A DNA stretch of 64,000 bases from CAZUYC01 sp964624475 (GTDB taxonomy: Bacteria > Myxococcota_A > UBA9160 > SMWR01): positions 38,236 to 102,235 of the forward strand of contig CAZUYC010000092.1 of assembly GCA_964624475.1 (NCBI GenBank), given 5' to 3'. Positions 25,043 through 34,156 of the stretch are shown one piece after another. The notes under the pieces are model-generated. The model ran no database searches. It worked only from the letters and a program-made list of their open reading frames with translations, and was not told where the DNA came from. A program made the translations under genes and the position numbers. Every line of letters starts with the position of its first letter. Positions within the stretch are counted from its first letter, which is position 1.

Positions 25043-26214
25043 ATGCCGGATCCCGGTCGCGATGCGGAGCCCCCCGCGCAACGCCTCCGGGAGGCCCTGC
25101 GCGCCTTCGCGCGCTCGCGTGCGCCGGTCGCGCGCTGGACCCGGACCCTGGGGCTCGCCACGCTCGTCGGCTGGCTCGGCGGGCGCTTCGGCGCGCTGCC
25201 GCTTCCGGCGTGGATCCGGCCCGCCGTGGGCGGGCTCGCGACCGGCGCGATCGCCTGCGTGGCACCCCAGGTGATGGACGCCGAGTACCGCACCGTGCAG
25301 GCGATCTTCGACGGCAGCTTCTTCGCGGGCGCGCAGGGCGCTTCCCTGCGCGCTTTGCAGGCGTCCTCGCGCTCGTGGTCGTCGCGAAGTGCGCCGCCAC
25401 CGGCGCCACCGTGGGAAGCGGCTCGGCCGGCGGCGTGCTCGGCCCGAGCGTCGCGATCGGGGGGTCCGTCGGCGGCGCGGTCGGGGCGCTCTTCACCGCG
25501 CTCGCGCCGGAGCTCGTGCCCGAGGCCCTGCGCCGCGCGCTCGTTCCCGTCGGCATGGCGAGCGTGCTGGCGGCCTCGATGCGCATTCCCTCGACGCCGC
25601 TCGGCGCGATCCTGGGCTCGCTCGAGGCGGGAGTGCGGCCCGTCGTGCCCGTGCTCGCGAGCGGACGCGTCGTCGGCATCGTCTCCGTCGCGGAGCTCCG
25701 CCACCTGCTCGAGGGCCCGGAGGTTCCCTCGGTGGTGATCGCCGCGGACCTGATCTCGGGGCCCCCGGCCTGCCTCGAGCCGCAGCAGACGCTCTACGAA
25801 GCGGTGGCGCTCTTCCAGGAGCGCGGCCTCGAGGCGCTTCCCGTGGTCGCGGACCGCGCGAGCGGTCGCTTCGTCGGGATGCTGACGCGCTCCCTCGTCT
25901 ACGACACGCTCCGGGGGCACCTCGAGCGGATGCGCCAGAGCCTGCTGCGCGAGCACGCGGGGATCGCGGCGATCGAGGAGCAGAGCGAGCTCGTGCACCT
26001 GCTCGGCGCCATGTCGAGCGTCGAGACGGGGAGCATCGAGCGCGTGCCGGTGGGGCCCGAGCTCGCGGGGCGCTCGCTGCGGGAGATCGACTACCGCCGG
26101 ACCCGCGGCGCGCAGGTGCTCGCGATCCAGACCCGCGAGCGGCGCTTCCTCTGCCCCCCGGACCCGGGAAGGCCGCTCGCCGAGGGAGACGTGCTGCTCG
26201 TGCTCGGCGCGTGA
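25043..26214 (+). pseudogene. ClC-type chloride channel/transporter with CBS and TrkA-C domains, truncated and frameshifted
   Basis: The first frame (from ATG 25043) encodes a region like the middle of ClC proteins (RPAVGGLATGAIACVAPQ, then VQAIFDGSF) and runs out of register near 25330. The second frame then gives GSGSAGGVLGPSVAIGG, the ClC selectivity segment, more helices, two CBS domains (residues from VVPVLASGRVVGIVSV to SLVYDTL) and a TrkA-C-like tail ending at 26214. The N-terminal half of a normal ClC, with its first selectivity motifs, is absent. Both the missing half and the frame change argue for a pseudogene, unless the frame change is an assembly error. Confidence 0.7.
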
Positions 26215-26247
26215 CGGGTCCGCCGCCGGGCCGGCTGACCTACCTTT

Positions 26248-26355
26248 CGAACTCCGCTCGCCTGCGGCTCGCTGCGCGCTTCGCTTGCCGGCTCGCGGAG
26301 TTCATCGCTGGCAAGCGAAGCGCGCAGCGAGCCGCAGGCGAGCGGAGTTCATCGG
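26248..26355. repeat. inverted pair of the dispersed 45-bp repeat (long hairpin)
   Basis: One copy runs in reverse at 26248-26288 and one forward at 26311-26355. The arms are complementary over about 41 bp with a 22-bp loop that itself contains a partial copy (GCGGAGTTCATCG). The forward copy ends one base before the AGGAGGAGGAG ribosome-binding site of the LLM oxidoreductase, so the hairpin could affect translation or terminate upstream transcription. Confidence 0.85.
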
Positions 26356-26368
26356 AGGAGGAGGAGCC

Positions 26369-27394
26369 GTGTTCCGCGTCCATGCCACGATGGATCCGCG
26401 CATGCCCCTCTCCCGGGTCGCCGCCCACGCGCGCCGGGCCGAGGCCCTCGGCTACGAGGGGCTCCACGTTCCCGAGACGGTCCACGATGGCCTGCTCGCC
26501 GCCGGGGCCGCGCTCGCGGCGACGACGCGCCTGCGGGTGGCGACGAGCGTGCTGGTCGCGTTTCCGCGCAGCCCCATGGCGGTGGCCCACGCCGCCTGGG
26601 ACCTCCAGGAGCTCTCGGGGGGCCGCTTCGCTCTCGGCCTCGGCTCGCAAGTGCGCGCCAACATCACCGGCCGCTACTCGACGGCCTGGGCGCCGCCGAT
26701 CCCGCGCATGCGCGAGTACGTGAGCTCGCTGCGCGCGATCTTCGACACCTGGCAGAACGGGACGCCGCTGCGCTTCGAGGGCGAGCACTACCGCTTCACG
26801 CGCATGCAGCCCTTCTTCACGCCGGGCAAGCTCGACCACCCCGCGATCCCGATCCTGCTCGGGGGGATCGGCCCCGGCATGACCGCGCTCGCCGGAGAGG
26901 TGGCCGACGCGCTCGTCACCCACCCGACGAGCTCGGCGCCGCGCTACCTGCGCGAGGTGGTGATCCCGCGCCTCGCGCGCGGGGCGGCGAGGGCCGGGCG
27001 CGACCCCTCCGCGTGCCGGCTCGCCGTGGCACCCCTCGTCGCCGCCGGCGAGACCGACGAGGACGTGCGCCGCGAGCGCGAGGGCGTGCGGCGCCTCTTC
27101 GGCTTCCTCTTCTCGACGCCGCCCTACTGGCCGCCGCTCGAGCTCTTCGGCTGGCGGGAGCGCGGCGAGAAGCTCCACGAGCTCTCGCGGGCGAACCGCT
27201 GGGACGCGATGGCGGAGGTGGTGACCGACGAGATGCTCGACGCCTTCGCGCCGAGCGGCCGCTACGGCGAGATCGCCGACCTGCTGCGCGAGTGGTACGG
27301 CGGCCTCAGCGACTGGATCACCTTCCCCATGCCCGAGGACCCGGGTCGCGACTCGGCGCTGGCCGGGGCGCTGCGGGCGCTGCGGGGCGAGTAG
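26369..27394 (+). CDS. LLM-class flavin-dependent oxidoreductase (F420-type, TIGR03617-like)
   Basis: 341 residues of the luciferase-like monooxygenase fold: AEALGYEGLHVPETVHD at the N-terminus, TRLRVATSVLVAFPRSP, then LSGGRFALGLGSQV, which is characteristic of F420-dependent members, and ILLGGIGPGMTALAGEVADALVTHP near the middle. The GTG at 26369 is chosen since an AGGAGGAGGAG site lies just ahead. If F420-dependent, the host must make F420; no F420 biosynthesis gene is in the window. The substrate is unknown. It is followed by an epoxide-hydrolase-like gene on the same strand. Confidence 0.85.
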   Translation: MFRVHATMDPRMPLSRVAAHARRAEALGYEGLHVPETVHDGLLAAGAALAATTRLRVATSVLVAFPRSPMAVAHAAWDLQELSGGRFALGLGSQVRANITGRYSTAWAPPIPRMREYVSSLRAIFDTWQNGTPLRFEGEHYRFTRMQPFFTPGKLDHPAIPILLGGIGPGMTALAGEVADALVTHPTSSAPRYLREVVIPRLARGAARAGRDPSACRLAVAPLVAAGETDEDVRREREGVRRLFGFLFSTPPYWPPLELFGWRERGEKLHELSRANRWDAMAEVVTDEMLDAFAPSGRYGEIADLLREWYGGLSDWITFPMPEDPGRDSALAGALRALRGE

Positions 27395-27414
27395 CACCTT
27401 CCGGCCGAGCCCGG

Positions 27415-27472
27415 AGCGGCTCCGGTAGAGCCCGCTGCGGCTCTGGTAGAAGCGGGCGCCGCTCTGGTAGGA
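27415..27472. repeat. three short imperfect direct repeats before the epoxide-hydrolase-like gene
   Basis: The motif GCGGCTCYGGTAGA recurs at about 27416 and 27431 and, as GCCGCTCTGGTAGG, at about 27450. The copies are 15-20 bp apart in the gap between the LLM gene and the next start. They could be regulator sites or slippage products. Confidence 0.5.
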
Positions 27473-27483
27473 TCCCGGTCGCC

Positions 27484-27855
27484 ATGAGCCGAGCCGAGGA
27501 AGTCGTCCGCGATTTCTGCCAGGCGTTCTCGCGCTGCAACGTCGAGGAGCTGCTGGGCTTCTTCGCCGAGGATGCCGTCTACCACAACATCCCCATCCCG
27601 GCCGTGCGCGGCAAGGCCGCGATCGAGGCGACGCTGCGCCAGTTCGTCGATCCGAACGGTTCGGCCGAGTTCGAGATCAAGGCCCTCGCCTGCACGGGGG
27701 GCACCGTGCTGACCGAGCGTGTCGACCGCTTCCTCCTGAACGGGAAGAAGGTCGAGCTCCCCGTGATGGGCGCCTTCGAGGTCGGCCCCGACGGCAAGAT
27801 CCGCGCCTGGCGCGACTACTTCGACATGGCGCAGTTCACGAAGCAGCTGGGCTGA
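27484..27855 (+). CDS. limonene-1,2-epoxide hydrolase-like protein (SnoaL/NTF2 fold)
   Basis: 123 residues with the catalytic pattern of limonene-epoxide hydrolases: Arg79-x-Asp81 in TERVDRF and Asp111 in AWRDYFD, spaced almost as in the Rhodococcus enzyme (Arg99, Asp101, Asp132). This supports a true epoxide hydrolase rather than a non-enzymatic NTF2-like protein. Typical relatives are 120-150 residues. It may work with the LLM oxidoreductase upstream, for example on an epoxide formed by an oxygenase. The start ATG follows a short direct-repeat array. Confidence 0.8.
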   Translation: MSRAEEVVRDFCQAFSRCNVEELLGFFAEDAVYHNIPIPAVRGKAAIEATLRQFVDPNGSAEFEIKALACTGGTVLTERVDRFLLNGKKVELPVMGAFEVGPDGKIRAWRDYFDMAQFTKQLG

Positions 27856-27873
27856 CCCGCAGCCGCCGCTCCT

Positions 27874-28314
27874 TCATCTCGCGGGCTGGGCGGTCGGATC
27901 CAGCCAGGCGAGGCCCGGGAAGCGTGCGAATCCCACGTCGGCGCTGACGAGCGAGGCGTCGAGCTCCAGGGCCAGCGCCGCTAGGTAGGCGTCGTTGACG
28001 TCGTTCCCGCGCAGCCCGAGCTCCCCGCACAGCCGGGCGAAGATCCCGTCGTGGGCCGGACCCGGCTCGACGCGAGCCGCAACCGGCTGCCGGCGAAGCG
28101 CCGCGAGAAACGCGAACACGTCGCTCGGCGCGGCCGCGGCCCGGCCCAGCGAGGGCAAGGTGGTGACGCGCAGGAGCGCCAGCTCGACCAGCGCGGTGGT
28201 CGCCACGGGCTCGTCCCCGGCGAGCGCGCCGCGGAGCCAGGCGTAGCAGGGCTCGTGGAACGGGCTGTCCCGTCGGAACGCGTAGATCAGCACGTTCGCG
28301 TCCAGCAGGAACAC
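27874..28314 (-). CDS. vapC: PIN-domain ribonuclease toxin (VapC-type)
   Basis: 146 residues from a GTG. The PIN acidic residues are visible in FLLDANVLIYAF, ATTALVELALLR and GNDVNDAYLAALALE, with SLVSADVGFAR at the end. It follows its ribbon-helix-helix antitoxin with a 6-bp gap. It converges on the epoxide-hydrolase-like gene. It appears intact. Confidence 0.88.
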   Translation of the reverse strand: MFLLDANVLIYAFRRDSPFHEPCYAWLRGALAGDEPVATTALVELALLRVTTLPSLGRAAAAPSDVFAFLAALRRQPVAARVEPGPAHDGIFARLCGELGLRGNDVNDAYLAALALELDASLVSADVGFARFPGLAWLDPTAQPAR

Positions 28315-28320
28315 GGTCGC

Positions 28321-28599
28321 CTAGCGACGCGCTCGCCTCGGCCTCGCCAGCCTGGCGCGGTCGTGCTCGCTCTGGGTGCGCCGCTCGAGATCCTTCAGCG
28401 CCTGCGGCGAGAACGGGAAGCCGGCGCCGCCGGCAAAGGTCGGCAGCTCGATCTCCTCGGGGCGACGCGGCGGGCGCGCTTGCCGCAGCCGCGACCGCAG
28501 CGCCTCCTCGATGAATCGCGTGATCGTCATGCCCTGCCGCGCGGCTTCCGCCTTGGCGTCGCGGTAGAGCCGGTCGTCGAGACGCAGCGTCGTGGCCAT
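28321..28599 (-). CDS. ribbon-helix-helix antitoxin (CopG/VapB-type)
   Basis: 92 residues. The N-terminus TTLRLDDRLYRDAKAEAARQG and MTITRFIEEALRSRL is a typical ribbon-helix-helix domain; the C-terminal part with the LPTFAGG segment is the toxin-binding region. The ATG at 28599 has GAGG upstream. A palindrome and sigma-70-like promoter lie just ahead at 28635-28666. Partner of the PIN toxin that follows. Confidence 0.88.
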   Translation of the reverse strand: MATTLRLDDRLYRDAKAEAARQGMTITRFIEEALRSRLRQARPPRRPEEIELPTFAGGAGFPFSPQALKDLERRTQSEHDRARLARPRRARR

Positions 28600-28634
28600 G
28601 GGGGACCTCGAGTCGGAGCCGGCTTCCACCTGAA

Positions 28635-28666
28635 AGAAATCTAGCAAAAGCCTGATTTCTGGTCAA
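28635..28666 (-). promoter_or_regulatory. sigma-70-type promoter with embedded operator for the toxin-antitoxin operon
   Basis: On the minus strand TTGACC (28666-28661) and TAGATT (28643-28638) are separated by exactly 17 bp. The inverted repeat AGAAATC/GATTTCT (arms 28635-28641 and 28654-28660) lies over the spacer and -10, as expected for autorepression. Confidence 0.75.
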
Positions 28667-28732
28667 TCGGGGAGCCGTACGCGCAGCACGCGGTCGCCGG
28701 CGAAGGAGCCGATCAGGAGCCCGGCCGCACGC

Positions 28733-30472
28733 TCACCACGCGAACGCGGGATCGCGGTACACGGGAGCACCCTCGAGGAGCGTCAGCAGCACCCGCGCCG
28801 TCGCGATCCGTCCCGGGGGCAGGGAGAAGAGGTCGTGCGAGAGCACGACGAGGTCGGCGAGCTTCCCCACCTCGATCGAGCCCGTCTCGGCCTCGAGACC
28901 GAGCGCGTAGGCCGAGCCGATCGTGTAGGCGGCGAGGGCCGTGTCGAGCCGGATCGCCTCGTCGGGGAGGAAGGGCTCGGAGGCGCCGTCGAGGCCCTGG
29001 CGGGTCACGGCGACCTGGATGCCCGCGAGGGGGTTCGGCGAGGTCACGGACCAGTCGCTCCCGAAGGCGAGCATCGCGCCGGCGCGCTCGGCGCTCCCGA
29101 TCGGGTAGATCCGGCGCACGGTCTCGGGCGCGAGCGCGGGGAGCGTCAGGTCGGTGATGTAGGGGTCGGCGTAGGCCCAGAGCGGCTGGAAGTTCGCGAT
29201 CGCGCCGAGCGTGCGGAAGCGGAGCATGTCCTCGGGCTGGATCACCTCGATGTGGGCGAGCTGATGGCGCAGGTCGCCGGCGCCCCGGAGCGCGCCGGCG
29301 GCCTCGAGCGCGTCGAGGCCCATGCGCACCGCGCGGTCGCCGATCGCGTGGATGTGGACCGAGAAGCCCTGCTGGACCAGCGCCGCCACGAGCGCGTCGA
29401 GCTCGTCGGGTGGGAGGTTCGGCTCGCCGCGCCAGCCCGGGCGGTCGCGGTAGGGCTCGAGCATCGCGGCCGTGCGCGCCTCGATCACCCCGTCGGCAAA
29501 GATCTTTGCCGCGGTCGGATACAGCCGCCGGCTCGCGAACTCGCTGCGCAGCGCCGCGAGCCTCGCCGCGATCGCCTCCGGGTCGGCGCGCGCTGCCGGC
29601 GGGAGCTCCTCGGCGATCTTCGCGGTGCCGAGCGCGGCGACGATGCGCAGCGTGAGCTCGCCGCGCCGCTCCGTCGCGCGATAGGCCTCGAGCGCAGCGC
29701 GGTCCGCGCTGGCCTCCTGCGCCGCGGTGATGCCGAGCGCGTTCAGGTGGTCGCGGGCCCGTCGCAGGCCCGTCTGGAGCTCCTCGGGGGTCGGGACGGG
29801 CAGGAGCCGCGCCACGAGGTCCATCGCGCTCTCGCGCAGCGTGCCCGTCGGCTCGCCGCCGGTCGGGCCGCGCTCGATGCGGCCGTTCGGCGGGTCGGGC
29901 GTCTTCGCGTCGATCTTCGCGAGCGCGAGCGCGCGCGAGTTGACCCAGGCCGAGTGGCCGTCGGCCGCCGAGAGGTAGGCCGGCCGCTCCGGGGAGAGCT
30001 CGTCGAGGAGCGCGCGCTCGGGATTCCCGCCCGGGAAGATCGGCAGCGCCCAGCCGCCGCCGACGAGCCACTCGCCCGGCTGCTGCGCGGCGCAGGCGCG
30101 TACCTTCTCCACGACGGCCGCCCGGGTCGCGAGCTCGTTCAGGTTGCAGAGCGTGAGCTCGAGGCCTCCCGTCACGGGGTGCACGTGCGCGTCCTGGAAG
30201 CCGGGGAGCAGCATGCGGTCTCCGAGCGCGACGACGCGAGTCTTCGCGCCGATCCAGGGCGCGATGCCGGCGTCGCTGCCGACGTAGACGATCCGCCCGG
30301 CGCGGATCGCGACGGCCTGCGCCCAGGAGCGGGCGGCGTCGAGCGTGTAGACGGCCCCGCCCGTCAGGGCGAGATCGGCGGGCTCCGTTTCGCCGCTGCG
30401 CGCCGGCAGGGCGGCCGCGAGCAGGAGCGCGAGCGTGCACCCCCCGCGCCGGATCGCGGCTCGCGAGCGCAT
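28733..30472 (-). CDS. YtcJ-type metal-dependent amidohydrolase (exported)
   Basis: 579 residues. A signal peptide (about 1-25) precedes the amidohydrolase barrel with FQDAHVHP (metal ligands) near residue 92, the carbamylated-Lys segment AAKIFADGVIE, HIHAIGDRAV, the HIE of QLAHIEVIQ and FGSDWSV. The family hydrolyses amides or imides, but individual substrates are mostly unknown. Its start overlaps the stop of the GcvT-like gene by one base. A paralogue with the same layout is at 55640-57445. Confidence 0.87.
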   Translation of the reverse strand: MRSRAAIRRGGCTLALLLAAALPARSGETEPADLALTGGAVYTLDAARSWAQAVAIRAGRIVYVGSDAGIAPWIGAKTRVVALGDRMLLPGFQDAHVHPVTGGLELTLCNLNELATRAAVVEKVRACAAQQPGEWLVGGGWALPIFPGGNPERALLDELSPERPAYLSAADGHSAWVNSRALALAKIDAKTPDPPNGRIERGPTGGEPTGTLRESAMDLVARLLPVPTPEELQTGLRRARDHLNALGITAAQEASADRAALEAYRATERRGELTLRIVAALGTAKIAEELPPAARADPEAIAARLAALRSEFASRRLYPTAAKIFADGVIEARTAAMLEPYRDRPGWRGEPNLPPDELDALVAALVQQGFSVHIHAIGDRAVRMGLDALEAAGALRGAGDLRHQLAHIEVIQPEDMLRFRTLGAIANFQPLWAYADPYITDLTLPALAPETVRRIYPIGSAERAGAMLAFGSDWSVTSPNPLAGIQVAVTRQGLDGASEPFLPDEAIRLDTALAAYTIGSAYALGLEAETGSIEVGKLADLVVLSHDLFSLPPGRIATARVLLTLLEGAPVYRDPAFAW

Positions 30473-31101
30473 CAGCGTGCTGCCTCCGCCACGCTAGCCT
30501 TCGGCGTCCGCTTCTTCGGGTCGAGGAAGGGCATCGGCACGACCCTCACCTCGACGGATCCTTCCGGCCGCGCGACGCGGAGCGCGGTTCCGGCCGCCGC
30601 GAGCTCGATCGGCACCCAAGCGTAGCCGATGTTCCTGCGCAGCCTCGGCGAGAAGACGGCGTTCGTGACGGCTCCGACGCGGCGGCCCGAGGCCTCGACC
30701 GCCCAGCGCTCCGCGAGCTCGGTCCCGAGCGGGGGACCTTCGATCTCGATCCCGACGAGCTTGCGGCGCACGCCCTCCGCGCGGATGCGCTCGAGGGCGG
30801 CCTTGCCGACGTAGTCGGCCTGCTTCGGCTCTACGAGCCGCTCGAGCCCCGTCACCTCGAAGGGATTGTGCTCGAGCGTCATGTCCGAGCCGTAGTTGAA
30901 GATGCCCGCCTCCATGCGGCGCAGGTCCGAAGGCCCGGTGGGGCGGATCTCGACGGGGTCGAAGAAGTGGCCGGGGATGTACATGTGGTTGTAGACGTCG
31001 TACGAGAGGCAGCCGTGTCGCTCGGTGGCCTCCCAGTACGGGGACTTCCGGACCCGGTTCCCGTCGACGTAGAGGGCCGGGGTCCGCTCCGCGATCTCCA
31101 T
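30472..31101 (-). CDS. GcvT-like protein with an internal deletion
   Basis: 209 residues where GcvT/DMSP-demethylase-like relatives have about 400. The first 50 residues (RVRKSPYWEATERHG and SYDVYNHMYIPGHFFDP) are the family N-terminus. The sequence then jumps, around base 30960, straight to the C-terminal part (RRMEAGIFNYGSDMTLEHNPFEVTGLE through the GIEIEG domain). The central folate-binding and first barrel regions are missing without loss of frame. RBS AGGAGG lies upstream of the ATG. It may be a pseudogene still translated to couple the amidohydrolase, or a neofunctionalised short form. Confidence 0.7.
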   Translation of the reverse strand: MEIAERTPALYVDGNRVRKSPYWEATERHGCLSYDVYNHMYIPGHFFDPVEIRPTGPSDLRRMEAGIFNYGSDMTLEHNPFEVTGLERLVEPKQADYVGKAALERIRAEGVRRKLVGIEIEGPPLGTELAERWAVEASGRRVGAVTNAVFSPRLRRNIGYAWVPIELAAAGTALRVARPEGSVEVRVVPMPFLDPKKRTPKASVAEAAR

Positions 31102-31270
31102 CGGGCTCTTCCTCCTGCGTCGCTCTCCTCGGGGTCGCTCTTCTACGGGGTGGCTCTGCCACGGGCTCAGGCCCGCGCGCCTCGACCCGCATCATGGATC
31201 AGCCACGCCCGCGCTTTCAAGCCACGGCTCCCCCGCCGCCCGACGCCCTGCTCCACGCCTTCGCGGAGCG

Positions 31271-33607
31271 CTACCTCGCCGAGCGCGGCCCGGCGAGCTC
31301 CTGAAGGGGCGCGACCGTGGCGAGCTGGCGGGCGAAGACCTCGGGATCCGCGGTCGGGAAGGCGCAGACCCGTCGCTCGCACACGTAGGCCGTCGGCCGG
31401 CCCTCGCGCGCGACCTTGCCGGCGACCAGCGGGACGAGCGGCGCGAGCTCGCGCTGCGCGTCGCCTTCGCTCACCACGACGAGCACGCGGTTCGGGACGA
31501 AGCTCTGCGCCAGCGCGGCGAGAAGCGCGTCCGGCTCGACCTCGGGGCGCGGCGTCACGATCACGATCTCCTTCACCCGGTCGGTCGCGAAGTCGAGCGC
31601 GGCGAGCAGGCGGGGCGCTCCGGCGGGATCGCGCTCGATCGGCGCCGCGAAGGCCACGAGCGAGCGCTCCGCGCGCTCGCGCAAACGCTCGTCGCCCGTG
31701 AGCTCGTAGAGGCGCAGCAGGTTCGCCAGCGCGACGGAGTTGCCCGAGGGCTCCGCGCCGTCCGCCGCAGGCTTCTGGCGCGCGAGCAGCCGCTCCTGAT
31801 CGTCCGCGGTGAAGAAGAAGCCGCCCGCCTCGCCGTCCCAGAAGCGCGCGTCGAGCTCCGCCTGCAGGGCCAGGGCGAAGCGCAGCCAGGCCGGATCGTG
31901 CGCGGCCTCGAAGAGGTCGAGCGTCCCCGCGATCACGAAGGCGTAGTCGTCGAGGAAGCCGTCGCCGTCGGCCCGCCCGTCGAAGAGGGCGCGCCGCAGC
32001 CGGGCGCCGCGTCCGGCGAGCGAGGGAGAGCTCATGCGCTCGCGGATGCACTCGGCGGCGCGCGTCGCGACGGCGGCATGCGCGGGGTCGCGCAGCACCA
32101 GGGCCGCCCGCGAGAACGCCGAGATCGCGAGCCCGTTCCAGGCCGCGAGGATCTTCCGGTCGGTGTGCGGAGGCACGCGCTCCCGCCGCGCCCGCAGCAG
32201 GCGGGCGCGCCCGTCCTGGAGCGCGGCGGCGGCCTCGGACTCCGGGATCCCGAGCTCGGCGGCGACCGCAGCGAGCGGGCGCGCGACCGAGAGCGGGCTT
32301 CGCCCCTCGAGGCTCCCCGCCAGGCCGACGCCGTAGTAGGCGCGCAGGAGCCGCGCCTGACGCCCTTCGGTCACGGCTCGATCGATCTCCTCGGCGGTCC
32401 AGGTGAAGTAGCGCCCCTCGACCCCCTCGCTGTCCGCGTCGGAGGCCGCGTAGAAGCCCCCGCCCGGCGCCTGCATGTCGTGGGCGAGGTAGGCGAGGAT
32501 CTCGCGTGCGACCTGCGCGAAATCCTCGCGCCGCGTGACCTGGTACGCGTCGAGGTAGACCAGCGCGAGGAGCGCGTTGTCGTAGAGCATCTTCTCGAAG
32601 TGCGGGGTGCGCCAGGCGGCGTCGGTCGCGTAGCGGTGGAAGCCGCCGCCGACGTGGTCGCGGATTCCGCCCGCCGCCAGCGCGCCGAGCGTGCGCTCGG
32701 CCATGTCGAGAGCCTGCGCGTCGCCCGTGCGGCGGTGGTAGCGCAGCAGGAGCTCGAGCTCGAGGCTGCGCGGGAACTTGGGCGCCGCGCCGAAGCCTGC
32801 GTGCACCGCGTCGAAGTCGGCGCGCAGGCTCGCAGTGGCCCGCACGAGCGCCTGCGGATCCGGCGCGCCCTCGCCGGCCGGAAGGGCGGCGGCGCTCGCG
32901 AGCTCGCGCGCGAGGCCCGCGCCGAGCTCCTCGACGCGGTCGGGCTGGTCGCGGTAGACCCGACGCAGGCGCTCGAGCAGCTCGAGGAAGCCGACGCGCG
33001 CGCCCCGGACGCCGGCGCGCGGCGGGAAGTAGGTGCCGGCGTAGAAGGGGCGCCGGTCCGGCAGCAGCCAGACGTTGAGCGGCCAGCCCCCGTCGACGCC
33101 GAGCCCGCGCGCGGCGGCCATGTAGACCGCGTCCACGTCGGGGCGCCGCTCGCGGTCGACCTTGATCGCGACGAAGTGTCGGTTCAGGAAGGCCGCGATC
33201 TCCTCGTCGTCGAACGACTCCTCCTCCATCACGTGGCACCAGTGACAGGTCGAGTAGCCGATGCTCACGAACACCGGCTTCTTCTCGCGCTCGGCGCGGG
33301 CGAAGGCCTCGTCGTCCCACGGGTACCAGTCGACGGGGTTGTGCGCGTGCTGGAGGAGATACGGGCTCGCCTCGAGCGCGAGGCGGTTCACGTAGCGGGG
33401 GGAGCCGTCGGCGCGCCGGTGGCGGGTGCGCGGGCTCTCGCCGGGAGGCCGGGCCGCGGCGGCCTGCTCGAGCCGCGCGACGAGCTCGGGCGGGTGGGGC
33501 GCCGCGCCCGGCAGCGGCTCCCGCGGCGCGCTCGCGCCGAGGGAGAAGGCGACCGCAAGCGCCAGCGCGCCGGCCCTGGCGCGGGGACGCGAGCCGGGTT
33601 CTTGCAT
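31271..33607 (-). CDS. YyaL/spermatogenesis-associated-20-like thioredoxin-domain protein (DUF255)
   Basis: 778 residues. After a likely signal peptide and a spacer, the conserved block begins at NRLALEASPYLLQHAHNPVDWYPW, followed by the thioredoxin-like YSTCHWCHVMEEESF motif. The middle and C-terminal parts (HVGGGFHRYATDAAWRTPHFEKMLYDNA and so on) are the alpha/alpha-barrel shared by this family. Family length is usually 650-700. The biochemical role is not established; related proteins are linked to redox or sugar-like hydrolase folds. The 3' end overlaps no confident gene. Confidence 0.88.
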   Translation of the reverse strand: MQEPGSRPRARAGALALAVAFSLGASAPREPLPGAAPHPPELVARLEQAAAARPPGESPRTRHRRADGSPRYVNRLALEASPYLLQHAHNPVDWYPWDDEAFARAEREKKPVFVSIGYSTCHWCHVMEEESFDDEEIAAFLNRHFVAIKVDRERRPDVDAVYMAAARGLGVDGGWPLNVWLLPDRRPFYAGTYFPPRAGVRGARVGFLELLERLRRVYRDQPDRVEELGAGLARELASAAALPAGEGAPDPQALVRATASLRADFDAVHAGFGAAPKFPRSLELELLLRYHRRTGDAQALDMAERTLGALAAGGIRDHVGGGFHRYATDAAWRTPHFEKMLYDNALLALVYLDAYQVTRREDFAQVAREILAYLAHDMQAPGGGFYAASDADSEGVEGRYFTWTAEEIDRAVTEGRQARLLRAYYGVGLAGSLEGRSPLSVARPLAAVAAELGIPESEAAAALQDGRARLLRARRERVPPHTDRKILAAWNGLAISAFSRAALVLRDPAHAAVATRAAECIRERMSSPSLAGRGARLRRALFDGRADGDGFLDDYAFVIAGTLDLFEAAHDPAWLRFALALQAELDARFWDGEAGGFFFTADDQERLLARQKPAADGAEPSGNSVALANLLRLYELTGDERLRERAERSLVAFAAPIERDPAGAPRLLAALDFATDRVKEIVIVTPRPEVEPDALLAALAQSFVPNRVLVVVSEGDAQRELAPLVPLVAGKVAREGRPTAYVCERRVCAFPTADPEVFARQLATVAPLQELAGPRSAR

Positions 33608-33732
33608 TCGAGGTGGGTGTAGCAGATGGGGGGTCTAGCCCGCATGGCCATCGAGCCCCGCGGATTCTGCTTCCGCTCGAGAAGCGCCGGGTGTAGGTTA
33701 GGGCGCTGCGAATCTGCGAGGGAGGCTTTCGT

Positions 33733-34149
33733 ATGGCTGAGTTCCGCGCGACGGGCGGCTGCTTCTGCGCCGACAACCGCTTCGAGATCTCGAAGCCGGC
33801 GGTGGACACGCACCACTGCCAGTGCTCGATCTGCCGCCGGCTCCAGGGCACGGCCTTCGTGACGCTCTCGATCTTCCCGAAGGGCGCCTTGCGCTGGGAG
33901 AAGGGCGGCCACCTCGACACCTTCCACAGCTCCGAGAAGGTGCATCGCCACCGCTGCAAGCGCTGCGGGACGCCCCTCACGATCACGCTCGACGCCCTGC
34001 CGGACCTGATCGCCGTGACGCGGTCGAGTCTCGACAAGGGCGTGGAGCCCGGCCACCCGCCGGCGACGCTGCGCCACGCGTTCTGGCCGGATCGGGTCGA
34101 CTGGGTGGAGATCCACGACGGGCTGCCCAAGGTCGACGGCTTCTCCTGA
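33733..34149 (+). CDS. GFA/CENP-V-like zinc-binding protein
   Basis: 138 residues with the zinc Cys pattern of the glutathione-dependent formaldehyde-activating (GFA) family: GGCFC, CQCSICRR near residue 30 and HRCKRCGTPL near residue 80. The first motif lacks the usual CxCG glycine (CFCAD). The family binds two zincs; a true formaldehyde role is unproven for most members. GGGAGG lies upstream of the ATG. A second GFA gene is at 43500. Confidence 0.83.
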   Translation: MAEFRATGGCFCADNRFEISKPAVDTHHCQCSICRRLQGTAFVTLSIFPKGALRWEKGGHLDTFHSSEKVHRHRCKRCGTPLTITLDALPDLIAVTRSSLDKGVEPGHPPATLRHAFWPDRVDWVEIHDGLPKVDGFS

Positions 34150-34156
34150 TCCGCGC

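Noticed and set aside
31194..31304. Plus-strand 36-residue ORF between the GcvT-like and YyaL-like genes
   Set aside because: Short, no ribosome-binding site, and overlaps the 3' end of the YyaL-like gene; chance is enough.
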